From: Acidobacteria bacterium UBA2161 | GTDB taxonomy: Bacteria > Acidobacteriota > Vicinamibacteria > Vicinamibacterales > UBA823 | Assembly (NCBI GenBank): GCA_002328835.1 | Contig: DCWN01000001.1 | Coordinates: 1 to 33,762, forward strand | Direction: 5' to 3' | Length of the DNA: 33,762 nucleotides | In this document: one piece after another, positions 23,986-32,123 of the stretch | Layout: every line of letters begins with the position of its first letter | How positions within the stretch are numbered: position 1 is the first letter of the stretch | The notes under the pieces: generated by a model | Told to the model about the DNA's origin: nothing | The model's input: the letters and a program-made list of their open reading frames with translations, nothing else | The model's database searches: none | Program-made: the position numbers and the translations under genes

Positions 23986-24020
23986 GGAGGCGGGAGGTGG
24001 GAGGCAGGAGGCAGGAGACG
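23986..24020 (+). repeat. Heptamer tandem repeat (GGAGGCN, five units)
   Basis: Five consecutive 7-bp units, GGAGGCG, GGAGGTG, GGAGGCA, GGAGGCA and GGAGACG, begin one base after the transporter stop codon. The purine-rich strand has many GG/GGG runs and could form a two-tetrad quadruplex in RNA or DNA. It resembles the short tandemly repeated heptamers known from cyanobacterial intergenic regions; relatedness is not implied. Confidence 0.75.
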
Positions 24021-24027
24021 GATCAGA

Positions 24028-24116
24028 GCGCGCACGGCGCGCTCCGCGGGCGCGGAGTGGGGCACTCGGGGTCCCCGCGGAGCGCCCGCGTGGGGCTTGG
24101 GGCGCAAGGCGCCCCA
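24028..24116 (+). repeat. Intergenic palindromic element, copy A
   Basis: It contains a 12-bp inverted repeat GCGCTCCGCGGG/CCCGCGGAGCGC (24039-24050 and 24074-24085) and a hairpin TGGGGCGC-AAG-GCGCCCCA (24098-24116). The blocks GCGCGCACGGCGCGC (24028-24042) and GTCCCCGCGGAG (24071-24082) recur in the same order, inverted, in the gap after tsaD. The last hairpin ends 5 bases before the ATG of the purine nucleoside phosphorylase gene. Confidence 0.7.
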
Positions 24117-24121
24117 TCTAG

Positions 24122-24949
24122 ATGACTGCCGACTTCGATCGCGTCGAGGAGGCCGTCGGGTTCCTGCGCGACCGCATCGGCATCGAGCCAGTCGCCGCCG
24201 TGGTCCTCGGCTCCGGCCTGGGCGGGTTCACCGAGACGGTCGCCGACCCGGTCGTCGTCCCCTACGCCGACATCCCGCACTGGCCGTCGGACCCGCTGAT
24301 CGGTCACGTCGGTGCGCTCACCGCGGGGACGGTCGCCGGCCGGCCGGTCGTCGTCCTGTCCGGCCGCGCGCATCGCTACCAAGGCTACACACGGCCGGAG
24401 ATCGCGTTCGCGCCGCGGGTGCTGGCCCGCCTCGGCGTGCCGGTGCTGGTGCTGACCAATGCCTCGGGCGGCATCAACACCGCCTTCACGCCCGGCTGCG
24501 TCATGATCGTCGACGACCACATCAATCTCCTGGGCGACAACCCGCTCATCGGGCCCCACGACGAGCGCTTCGGCCACCGCTTTCCGGACATGAGCGAGGT
24601 CTACGCCCCGCGGTTGCGTCAGCTGGCCGACGAGGTGGGGAAGGAACTCCCGCGGCCACTGAGGTTGACCCACGGGGTCTACGCCGCCGTGCACGGGCCC
24701 AGCTTCGAGACCCCGGCCGAGATCCGCTTCCTCCGGGCGATCGGCGCCGACGCGGTCGGCATGTCGACCGTGCCCGAGGCGATCGTGGCGCGCCAGATGG
24801 GCCTGGAGGTGCTGGGCTTATCGTGCGTCACGAACATGGCGGCCGGCGTGCTGCCCGAGCCGCTCCACCACGACGACGTGCTGCAGACGGCCGAGCGGCT
24901 CGCCGAGCCGTTCGGCGCCCTCCTGACCGGACTCATCGGTCGTCTGTGA
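24122..24949 (+). CDS. punA: Purine-nucleoside phosphorylase (trimeric, inosine/guanosine type)
   Basis: Splits purine nucleosides with phosphate to give the base and (deoxy)ribose-1-phosphate. The 275 aa product shows the family signatures VVLGSGLGGF, LSGRAHRYQGY, LTNASGGIN and HGPSFETPAEIRFLR, then GADAVGMSTVPEAIVAR. The base-contacting residues match 6-oxopurine enzymes: Glu at 196 (FETPAE) and Asn at 238 (CVTNMAAG). An MTA phosphorylase would have Asp at the latter position, so this is probably not MtnP despite the mtnA neighbour. The ATG at 24122 has no Shine-Dalgarno sequence; a stable hairpin (24098-24116) abuts it. The isomerase gene begins 18 bases after the stop. Confidence 0.95.
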   Translation: MTADFDRVEEAVGFLRDRIGIEPVAAVVLGSGLGGFTETVADPVVVPYADIPHWPSDPLIGHVGALTAGTVAGRPVVVLSGRAHRYQGYTRPEIAFAPRVLARLGVPVLVLTNASGGINTAFTPGCVMIVDDHINLLGDNPLIGPHDERFGHRFPDMSEVYAPRLRQLADEVGKELPRPLRLTHGVYAAVHGPSFETPAEIRFLRAIGADAVGMSTVPEAIVARQMGLEVLGLSCVTNMAAGVLPEPLHHDDVLQTAERLAEPFGALLTGLIGRL

Positions 24950-24967
24950 CTGCGATATCATTTTTCC

Positions 24968-26032
24968 ATGTTGCCAACCATCGAGTGGCGTGACGACGCG
25001 ATCGTCATGGTCGATCAACGGAAGTTGCCCAAGGTGGAGAAGTACGTCGAGTGCCGGACCGGCGCCGAGGTCGCACGTGCGATGACGACGATGGTCATCC
25101 GGGGGGCGCCGGCGATCGGCGTGGCGGCGGCGATGGGACTGGCCATCGGCGTGGCGCGCAGCAAGGCGAAAGGGACGACCCAGCTGGCAACCGAGTTCTA
25201 CAAGCTGTGCGACCTGATGGCGGGCACCCGGCCGACCGCGGTGAACCTGTTCTGGGCGATCGATCGGATGAAGCGCGTGTTCGCCGCCGACGTGCGCGCC
25301 GGTCGGGCCGTGGAGGAAGTGGCTGCGTCGCTGAAACGCGAAGCCCACGTCATTCACGACGAGGATGTCGAGAGTTGCCGGGCGCTGGGTGCCCACGGCG
25401 CGGGCTTGGTGCCCGACGCGGCACGCGTGCTGACGCACTGCAACGCCGGCGCGCTGGCGACGGCGGGCTACGGCACGGCGCTCGGCGTCATTCGCGGCGC
25501 GATCGAACAGGGGAAGCGCGTGGCAGTCTTCGCCGACGAGACGCGGCCGTTTCTGCAGGGAGCCCGGCTGACGGCGTGGGAGCTGGTGCGCGACGGCATC
25601 GACACGACCGTCATCACCGACAGCATGGCAGCACCGTTGATGCGCGATGGGCAGATCGATCTGGTCGTCGTCGGCGCCGACCGGATCGCGGCCAATGGCG
25701 ACGTGGCGAACAAGATCGGCACCTACGGCGTGGCAGTGCTCGCCCAGGCGCACGACCTGCCCTTCTACGTCGCGGCGCCGACCTCGACCATCGACCTGGC
25801 CACCCCCGACGGCACGAAGATTCCGATCGAGGAGCGCAATGCGCGCGAGGTGACGCATCTTGGCGGATCTCAGCTGGCGCCCGAGGGGGCCAGCGTGCGG
25901 AACCCGGCGTTCGACGTGACGCCGCACCGCTACGTCTCGGCGATCATCACCGAACGGGGGGTCTGCCGGGCACCGTACGCCCAGAGCCTGCGCGACGCCG
26001 TCGAGGGCGTGGCCCGCGAGACCGCGTCCTAG
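24968..26032 (+). CDS. mtnA: S-methyl-5-thioribose-1-phosphate isomerase (aldose-1-phosphate isomerase)
   Basis: The family converts methylthioribose-1-phosphate to methylthioribulose-1-phosphate in methionine salvage. The 354 aa length is typical. The active-site cysteine C158 lies in LTHCNAGALAT and the aspartate D238 in GADRIAANGDVANKIGTY. The N-terminal RGAPAIGVAAAMG motif is also present. No other methionine-salvage genes are visible here. It follows a purine nucleoside phosphorylase whose product is a (deoxy)ribose-1-phosphate, so a role on related 1-phospho-pentoses, such as 5-deoxyribose-1-phosphate, is worth considering. tsaD follows after 10 bases. The family call is firm; the substrate is open. 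Confidence 0.94.
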   Translation: MLPTIEWRDDAIVMVDQRKLPKVEKYVECRTGAEVARAMTTMVIRGAPAIGVAAAMGLAIGVARSKAKGTTQLATEFYKLCDLMAGTRPTAVNLFWAIDRMKRVFAADVRAGRAVEEVAASLKREAHVIHDEDVESCRALGAHGAGLVPDAARVLTHCNAGALATAGYGTALGVIRGAIEQGKRVAVFADETRPFLQGARLTAWELVRDGIDTTVITDSMAAPLMRDGQIDLVVVGADRIAANGDVANKIGTYGVAVLAQAHDLPFYVAAPTSTIDLATPDGTKIPIEERNAREVTHLGGSQLAPEGASVRNPAFDVTPHRYVSAIITERGVCRAPYAQSLRDAVEGVARETAS

Positions 26033-26042
26033 CAGCTAGCCG

Positions 26043-27122
26043 ATGCGGATCCTGGGGGTCGAGACCTCGTGCGATGAGACGGCGGCGGCCGTCGTCGTGG
26101 AGACCGCCGAGGCCGAGCGCCCGTGGGCGATCGCGTCCTCGGTGATCGCGTCGCAGGTCGAGATCCACCGCGAGTGGGGCGGGGTCGTACCCGAACTGGC
26201 GTCGCGGCAACACGTCCGGGACATTTGCGGTGTCACCGAGCGCGCCCTGAGCGACGCCGAGCTGAGCTGGACCGACCTCGACGCGGTTGCCGTCACCCAG
26301 GGGCCCGGCCTGGTCGGCTCGCTCCTCGTCGGCGTGGCGTTCGCCAAGTCGCTGGCGTTGACGCTGCGGGTGCCGCTCGTGCCGGTCCATCACCTGGCGG
26401 GGCACATCGAGTCGCTGTTCCTGCACAACGGCGCATTGCCGCTGCCCGCCGTCGTCCTCGTCGTCTCGGGCGGCCACACCTGCCTCTATCTCGTCCCGAC
26501 GCCGGGCGAGTATCGCCTGATCGGCCGGACACGCGACGACGCGGCGGGCGAAGCCTTCGACAAGGTCGCCAAGGTGCTCGGGCTGACCTACCCGGGCGGG
26601 CCGGTCGTCGATCGGATGGCCCGGGCCGGGAACCCGCGTGCGGTCGGCTTCCCCGTCGCCAGGATGACCCATCGCGATCGGACCCGGCCGCCGACGCCCG
26701 GGTACGCGGGGCGGGCGGGCATGACCGATTTCAGCTTCAGCGGCATCAAGACGGCGGTCAAACGACATGTCGCCGGCAGATTGGCCGAGACCGGAGCCGA
26801 CGCGCTCCCCGAGGCCGAACTGGCCGACATCTGCGCCAGCTTTCAGCGCGCCGTCGTCGACGCGCTGCTCGACCGCACCTTCGAGGCGGCGCGACGACTT
26901 GGGGCCCGGTCGGTCGGCATCGCGGGTGGCGTGTCGGCCAACAGTCGCCTGCGCGAGGACGCCGCCACTCGCGGTGATGCGCGAGGTCTGCCGGTGTTTC
27001 TGCCGACACTGGCGCTGTCGACCGACAACGCGGCGATGATCGCCGCCGCCGGTCTCCGCCAGCTGGCACGCGGCGTCACGGCCGCGCCGGATCTCAACGC
27101 CGATGCCGCGCTATCTCTTTAG
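26043..27122 (+). CDS. tsaD: tRNA N6-adenosine threonylcarbamoyltransferase TsaD
   Basis: Transfers threonylcarbamoyl from TC-AMP to A37 of ANN-decoding tRNAs (t6A), acting with TsaB and TsaE. It is an ASKHA-fold protein of 359 aa. The start MRILGVETSCDETAAA is the family N-terminus. Metal-binding histidines are H117 and H121 in HHLAGHIESL. The GGHT loop (VVSGGHTCLYL) and the C-terminal STDNAAMI aspartate are present, as is FSFSGIKTAV. ATG at 26043, 10 bases after mtnA, without a clear Shine-Dalgarno sequence. A strong hairpin starts at the last base of its stop codon. tsaB and tsaE are not in the window. Confidence 0.97.
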   Translation: MRILGVETSCDETAAAVVVETAEAERPWAIASSVIASQVEIHREWGGVVPELASRQHVRDICGVTERALSDAELSWTDLDAVAVTQGPGLVGSLLVGVAFAKSLALTLRVPLVPVHHLAGHIESLFLHNGALPLPAVVLVVSGGHTCLYLVPTPGEYRLIGRTRDDAAGEAFDKVAKVLGLTYPGGPVVDRMARAGNPRAVGFPVARMTHRDRTRPPTPGYAGRAGMTDFSFSGIKTAVKRHVAGRLAETGADALPEAELADICASFQRAVVDALLDRTFEAARRLGARSVGIAGGVSANSRLREDAATRGDARGLPVFLPTLALSTDNAAMIAAAGLRQLARGVTAAPDLNADAALSL

Positions 27123-27285
27123 GTCGGGGCTTCGCCCCGACCCCCCGCGCGGACCTCCGCGGGGACGGCATCTGTCAGTGCTCGTGGGGCCCCACCCCCA
27201 CGAGCCGCTGCTCCTCGACTCCGCTTGTCGCAGCAGCCGCGGGCGCTTGCCCCGCTTCGACCCGCGCGAGGCGCGCCGTGCGCGC
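27122..27285 (-). repeat. Intergenic palindromic element, copy B (inverted relative to copy A)
   Basis: A run of hairpins after tsaD: GGTCGGGGC-TTC-GCCCCGACC (27122-27142), CCCCGCG/CGCGGGG (27143-27149 and 27158-27164), and a perfect 10-bp stem GCTCGTGGGG/CCCCACGAGC (27180-27189 and 27196-27205). On the minus strand the blocks GCGCGCACGGCGCGC (27285-27271) and GTCCCCGCGGAG (27166-27155) match copy A in the same order. The first hairpin could also act as a terminator for tsaD, although no T-run follows. Confidence 0.7.
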
Positions 27286-27339
27286 CTTGGTCTTTCTGCT
27301 GGCAGTGGAGCCTGGACGAAGCATCTAAGATAGGAGGCC

Positions 27340-27777
27340 GTGCCCGATTCCAGGAGGTTTCCGACGCGGCCGATCGTGGGCGTCGGGGCGGTCATCTTCG
27401 ACGGCGACGAGGTGGTGCTCGTCAAGCGTCGGTCCGAGCCGCTGAAGGGGCAGTGGAGTCTCCCGGGCGGTGGACTCGAGGTCGGCGAAACGCTCGAGGC
27501 CGGCGTCACGCGGGAGATCGAGGAAGAGACCGGGCTCGTCGTCGCCGTTGGGCCGGTCGTGGAAGTCTTCGACCGGATTCTGCGCGATGCCGAGGGGCGC
27601 GTCGAGTATCACTTCGTGCTCGTCGACTTCCTCTGCACCGCGACGAGCGGCCGGCTGGCGGCCGGGTCGGATGTCGCCGACGCCGTGCTCGTCGAGCCTT
27701 CGGCGCTCGGCGGGTACCATCTGACGCGGAAGGCGGAAGAGGTGATCGCCCGCGCGGTCGAGATGCGGCAGGCATAG
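27340..27777 (+). CDS. Nudix hydrolase
   Basis: Hydrolase of nucleoside diphosphates linked to another moiety. The 145 aa product is a single Nudix domain with a perfect box (Gx5Ex7REUxEExGU) from G44 through E50 and R58-E59 to E62-E63, G65 and L66. The N-terminal VGVGAVIFDGDEVVLVKR and the tail with an HDxV-like turn are typical of MutT/ADP-ribose-type members; the substrate cannot be assigned. The start is GTG at 27340. The TAGGAGG ribosome binding site ends only 2 bases before it, unusually close, but no better in-frame start exists. The HD-domain gene begins 14 bases after the stop. Confidence 0.93.
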   Translation: MPDSRRFPTRPIVGVGAVIFDGDEVVLVKRRSEPLKGQWSLPGGGLEVGETLEAGVTREIEEETGLVVAVGPVVEVFDRILRDAEGRVEYHFVLVDFLCTATSGRLAAGSDVADAVLVEPSALGGYHLTRKAEEVIARAVEMRQA

Positions 27778-27791
27778 AGGCGAGGAACTGG

Positions 27792-28361
27792 ATGCAACTA
27801 GATCGTGATGCGGCGTGGGAGCTGTTGAGCGAGTACACCCAGGGCGAGAACCTGCGCAAGCACGGCCTTGCCGTGGAAGCCGCCCTGCACGGGTACGCCC
27901 GTCTGTTCGAGGAAGACGAGACGCTCTGGCGAGTGGTCGGCCTGTTACACGACTTCGACTACGAGCGGTGGCCGAGCCTGGACGATCATCCGTTTCGCGG
28001 CTCCGAGATTCTTCGGGAGCGCGGCTATCCCGACGTCGTGATCCGCGCGATCCTCTCGCACGCCGATCGCACGGAGGTGAAGCGGGAGTCGCGACTCGAG
28101 CATGCGTTGTTCGCCTGCGACGAGCTGGCGGGATTCATCACGGCGGCGTCGCTCGTGCGCCCGTCCAAGAGCGTGCTCGACCTCGAGGCCAAGTCGGTCA
28201 AGAAGCGGATGAAGGACAAGGCGTTCGCGCGCGGCGTCAGCCGCGACGACCTGCGCCTGGGCGCCGAGGAGCTGGGCCTGCCGCTCGACGAGCACATCAC
28301 GAACGTCATCGGCTTCATGCGCGAGGTCGCCGAGACGCTCGGCCTGCGCGGCTCGCTGTAG
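27792..28361 (+). CDS. HD-domain protein (putative metal-dependent phosphohydrolase)
   Basis: The 189 aa product contains a small HD domain: H24 in LRKHGLAVE, H53-D54 in LLHDFDYERW, H66 in DDHPFRG, and H90 in AILSHAD. It resembles stand-alone HDIG-type hydrolases with unknown phosphate-ester substrates. The C-terminal part (about 115-189) is helical and basic in the middle (SVKKRMKDKAFARG). The ATG at 27792 has GAGGA 5 bases upstream. It probably shares a transcript with the Nudix gene, suggesting nucleotide metabolism, but no substrate can be named. The following 110 bases before the ABC operon hold a TATATT (28423-28428) and no clear -35. Confidence 0.88.
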   Translation: MQLDRDAAWELLSEYTQGENLRKHGLAVEAALHGYARLFEEDETLWRVVGLLHDFDYERWPSLDDHPFRGSEILRERGYPDVVIRAILSHADRTEVKRESRLEHALFACDELAGFITAASLVRPSKSVLDLEAKSVKKRMKDKAFARGVSRDDLRLGAEELGLPLDEHITNVIGFMREVAETLGLRGSL

Positions 28362-28471
28362 CGGCGTCGGGCGACGGTGCCGGGGCCGTCGGCCGGCGTG
28401 AACCCTCCGATGGCGCCGGCCGTATATTCCGGGTGAACGCGCGCCGATACGTCCATCGATAGATTCCAGAG

Positions 28472-29398
<927 letters not shown>

Positions 29399-29421
29399 GG
29401 CGACGGGCCGCCAGAGAGACG

Positions 29422-30261
29422 ATGCCGATTCACGATCAGAGCTATCGACGCTATCGCGGCAACCGGGCCCGGCCCGGCGCCGCCTGGGCCGTGATCGCCT
29501 GGGCCGGCATCCGATCGCTCCTGGCCCGCCGCCTGGTGCTGGCGCTGCTGGCCTTCGCGTGGATGCCGTTCCTGGTGCGGGCGGTGCAGATCTACCTGTC
29601 GGTGAACTTCGGGGAGATCGCGCTGCTCGCGCCGACCGCCGAGACCTTCCGCGACTTTCTCGAGCAGCAGAACTTCTTCGTGTTCGTCGTGACGATCTAC
29701 ATCGGCGCTCCGCTCATCGCGGACGACCGCCGCGCCAACGCATTGGCGCTCTACCTGTCGAAGCCGCTCGGCCGAGCCGAGTATGTCGCCGGCAAGCTGG
29801 CCATCCTCTTCGCGTTTCTCCTGTTCGTGACCTGGCTGCCCGCGATGAGCCTGCTCGGCGTGCAGATGGCATTCAGCGGCAGCGCCGAGTTCGTCGCCCG
29901 CAATCTGTTCCTGATTCCGGCGATCACGCTGCTTTCGGGGTTGAAGGTGCTCCTGGCCTCCCTGACGATACTGGCGCTTTCGTCGCTGTCGACGAGCAGC
30001 CGCTACGTCGGCATGCTGTACGCGGGTGTCATCATCTTTTCCGATGCGATGTTCCAGGCGCTGCGCGGCGCCACCGGCGGTTCGACGGCCGCCTGGGTGT
30101 CGGTGATTGCCAACCTCAGCCAGGTAGGCGACGTCATCTTCCGGCTGCCCGCCCGGTACGACACGCCGTGGCTGCTGTCGGCGCTGGTCACGCTCGGGCT
30201 GCTGGGCCTGTCGATCGTGGTCCTGGAACGGCGGGTGCGCGCCGTCGAGGTGATCACGTGA
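29422..30261 (+). CDS. ABC-2 type transporter permease (first of two)
   Basis: Membrane subunit expected to pair with the preceding ATPase. The 279 aa product starts with the soluble stretch MPIHDQSYRRYRGNR, a motif I associate with this permease subfamily, followed by about six membrane segments. The start ATG at 29422 fits this conserved opening; longer in-frame reading overlaps the ATPase gene and is not protein-like. The segment IGAPLIADDRRANALALYLSKP is the conserved loop after the second membrane segment, also seen in the other permease (ADEVEDRTITYLFTRP). The stop overlaps the start of the second ATPase gene (GTGA, 30258-30261). Confidence 0.9.
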   Translation: MPIHDQSYRRYRGNRARPGAAWAVIAWAGIRSLLARRLVLALLAFAWMPFLVRAVQIYLSVNFGEIALLAPTAETFRDFLEQQNFFVFVVTIYIGAPLIADDRRANALALYLSKPLGRAEYVAGKLAILFAFLLFVTWLPAMSLLGVQMAFSGSAEFVARNLFLIPAITLLSGLKVLLASLTILALSSLSTSSRYVGMLYAGVIIFSDAMFQALRGATGGSTAAWVSVIANLSQVGDVIFRLPARYDTPWLLSALVTLGLLGLSIVVLERRVRAVEVIT

Positions 30262-31178
30262 CCGCGCCGCTCGTCGCCGAGCACCTGTCGAAGTGGTACG
30301 GCCAGGTGATCGGGCTGAACGACGTCAGCGTCACGGTGCCGCCCGGGGTGACCGGGCTGCTCGGACCCAACGGCGCCGGCAAGTCGACGCTGCTCAAGCT
30401 CATGACGGGACAGCTCAAGCCGAGCCAGGGCCGGGTGCTGGTGCTCGGCGAGCCGATCTGGGGCAACCCGGCGCTGTATCTGAGACTTGGCTATTGCCCC
30501 GAGCAGGATGCGTTCTACGAGCGGATGACCGGCCTGGAATGGCTGACCGCGCTGGTGGGGATGCACGGCCTGGAGCGCGACGCTGCCGAGGCCGCGGCAC
30601 GCCGCGCCCTGGGCGCCGTCGACCTGCTCGATGTCGCCGACAAGAAGATCGGCGCCTACAGCAAGGGGATGCGCCAGCGCGTGAAGCTGGCCCAGGCGCT
30701 CGCGCACGACCCGGACCTGCTCATCCTCGACGAGCCGCTGTCGGGCATGGATCCGATCGCCCGGCGCCGCACGACCCGGCGGATCCGCGACTGGGGGCGC
30801 TCGGGCAAGAGCGTCATCGTGTCGAGCCACATCCTCCACGAGATCGAAGCGATGACGTCGAACATCTGCCTGATGCACAACGGGCGGATTCTCGCCGAAG
30901 GCGACGTCCACCACATCCGTGACCTCATCGACGAACACCCGCACAAGGTGCGCGTGCGAGCAGAGCAGCCGCGTGCGCTCGCCCGGGAACTGCTGGCCGA
31001 AGCCGACGTGCTCAGCCTCACCTTCGAGTCCGGCGGCATCGTCGTCGAGACCGCCGAACCCGATGCGTTCTACGGTCGCCTGACGGCGTTGGCGGCCTCG
31101 GGGACGCACGGGGCGATCGACGAGATCGACTCGCCCGATGACAACCTGCAGGCGGTGTTCGCCTACCTGGTGAAGTAG
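30258..31178 (+). CDS. ABC transporter ATP-binding protein (second of two)
   Basis: The 306 aa nucleotide-binding subunit has Walker A GPNGAGKST (36-44), signature YSKGMRQRVKLAQAL, Walker B LLILDEPLSGMDP and switch His in IVSSHILHE. A C-terminal regulatory segment (about 225-306) follows. The GTG start at 30258 is set by overlap with the permease stop and by the typical N-terminus LVAEHLSKWYG. Longer in-frame reading upstream is shadow sequence of the permease. The second permease starts 2 bases after the stop. Strong coupling of the four genes argues for a single transcript and perhaps one complex made from two different half-pairs. Confidence 0.93.
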   Translation: MTAPLVAEHLSKWYGQVIGLNDVSVTVPPGVTGLLGPNGAGKSTLLKLMTGQLKPSQGRVLVLGEPIWGNPALYLRLGYCPEQDAFYERMTGLEWLTALVGMHGLERDAAEAAARRALGAVDLLDVADKKIGAYSKGMRQRVKLAQALAHDPDLLILDEPLSGMDPIARRRTTRRIRDWGRSGKSVIVSSHILHEIEAMTSNICLMHNGRILAEGDVHHIRDLIDEHPHKVRVRAEQPRALARELLAEADVLSLTFESGGIVVETAEPDAFYGRLTALAASGTHGAIDEIDSPDDNLQAVFAYLVK

Positions 31179-31180
31179 AC

Positions 31181-32041
31181 GTGACCGAGGCCCCGACACC
31201 CTCCGAGACCCTGGCCACCAAGATGCCGTCGTTCTGGGCCGGCGCGGCGCGCGTCTTCGACGTGTCGCTGGGTGAGATGCTCTGGTCGCGGCGCACCGTG
31301 TTCATGGTACTGGTGACGGGTGGCCCCGTGCTCGTGGCGTTCGTCGTGCGCGTGGCGTTCGCCCTGGACCTGCCCGCGTTCCGCGTGAACGACCTAGTCG
31401 TCTCCGGACCGACGATCTTCGGGCTGATGGTGTGGGTCTTCTTCCTGCGGTTCACCGTGCCCGTGCTCGGCGTGTTCTACGGCACGGCGCTGATGGCCGA
31501 CGAGGTAGAGGATCGCACGATCACCTATCTGTTCACCCGTCCCATTCGCCGGGGGGCGGTGCTGATGGGCAAGTACCTTGCGTATCTGGCCTGCACCGGA
31601 TTCGTCGTCCTGCCGTCGGTGATGCTGATCTACTTCCTGGTCGTGCCCTCCCGCGGCGGCTCGCTCGCGGCGGGGTTCCCCTCGCTGCTCATCGACCTCG
31701 TCCTGCTGGCCCTGGGCCTGGCGGTCTACGGCGCGGTCTTCGCCTTCGTGGGCGCCTGGTTCCGGCAGCCGCTGTTGATGGGACTCGTCTTCATCTTCGG
31801 CTGGGAGCCGGCGGTCGTCGCGGTGCCCGGATACCTGAAGCAGTTCAGCATCGCCCATTACCTGCAAGGCCTAGTGCCGCACGCGATCCCGCAGGACGGC
31901 GTGGTCAGCCTCCTGGCGGCTGTGTTTCGCGAGGTGCCGTCGACCGCCAGCAGCCTCTTCTGGTTGGCCGTCATCTGGGCCGTGGCGGTCCTGCTGGCGG
32001 TCCGAGCGGTCGAGCATCGCGAGTACGTCCTCGACCAATGA
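31181..32041 (+). CDS. ABC-2 type transporter permease (second of two)
   Basis: The 286 aa membrane protein has about six hydrophobic segments and a cytoplasmic N-terminus of about 35 residues. The conserved loop ADEVEDRTITYLFTRPIRRG parallels ADDRRANALALYLSKPLGRA of the other permease, showing they are distant paralogues. The start is GTG at 31181, 2 bases after the second ATPase stop. The last codons and the TGA stop fall within a heptamer repeat (32033-32063), so the C-terminus EYVLDQ is partly set by the repeat. No substrate-binding or outer-membrane component is present nearby. Confidence 0.9.
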   Translation: MTEAPTPSETLATKMPSFWAGAARVFDVSLGEMLWSRRTVFMVLVTGGPVLVAFVVRVAFALDLPAFRVNDLVVSGPTIFGLMVWVFFLRFTVPVLGVFYGTALMADEVEDRTITYLFTRPIRRGAVLMGKYLAYLACTGFVVLPSVMLIYFLVVPSRGGSLAAGFPSLLIDLVLLALGLAVYGAVFAFVGAWFRQPLLMGLVFIFGWEPAVVAVPGYLKQFSIAHYLQGLVPHAIPQDGVVSLLAAVFREVPSTASSLFWLAVIWAVAVLLAVRAVEHREYVLDQ

Positions 32042-32063
32042 CCAAAGACCAATGACCAGTGAC
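32033..32063 (+). repeat. Heptamer tandem repeat (GACCAAT) across a stop codon
   Basis: Units GACCAAT (32033-32039), GACCAAA (32040-32046), GACCAAT (32047-32053), GACCAGT (32054-32060) and a partial GAC. The TGA stop of the upstream permease (32039-32041) is formed at the junction of units one and two. The pattern is like the heptanucleotide short tandem repeats of cyanobacterial intergenic DNA; a shared origin is not claimed. Confidence 0.75.
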
Positions 32064-32076
32064 GCCTTTGCGAAGG

Positions 32077-32106
32077 GGAACTTTTCCGTCGGCCGAACGG
32101 TATAAT
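32077..32106 (+). promoter_or_regulatory. Promoter candidate for the membrane-anchored hypothetical protein
   Basis: A perfect TATAAT (32101-32106) lies 17 bases before the ATG at 32124. Upstream is GGAACTT (32077-32083), more like an ECF sigma -35 than TTGACA. The spacer holds the palindrome TCGGCCGA (32089-32096). The -10 is convincing; which sigma factor reads the site is open. Confidence 0.5.
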
Positions 32107-32123
32107 TCGTTAGGAATCGCGGC

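Noticed and set aside
23985..24121. CRISPR-like repeats in the gap before punA
   Set aside because: The heptamers are contiguous with no spacers, and the palindromes are not regularly spaced.
24122..24949. Assignment as MTA phosphorylase (mtnP) because of the mtnA neighbour
   Set aside because: Asn at 238 and the FETPAE context match inosine/guanosine phosphorylases, while MTA phosphorylases carry Asp residues in that region.
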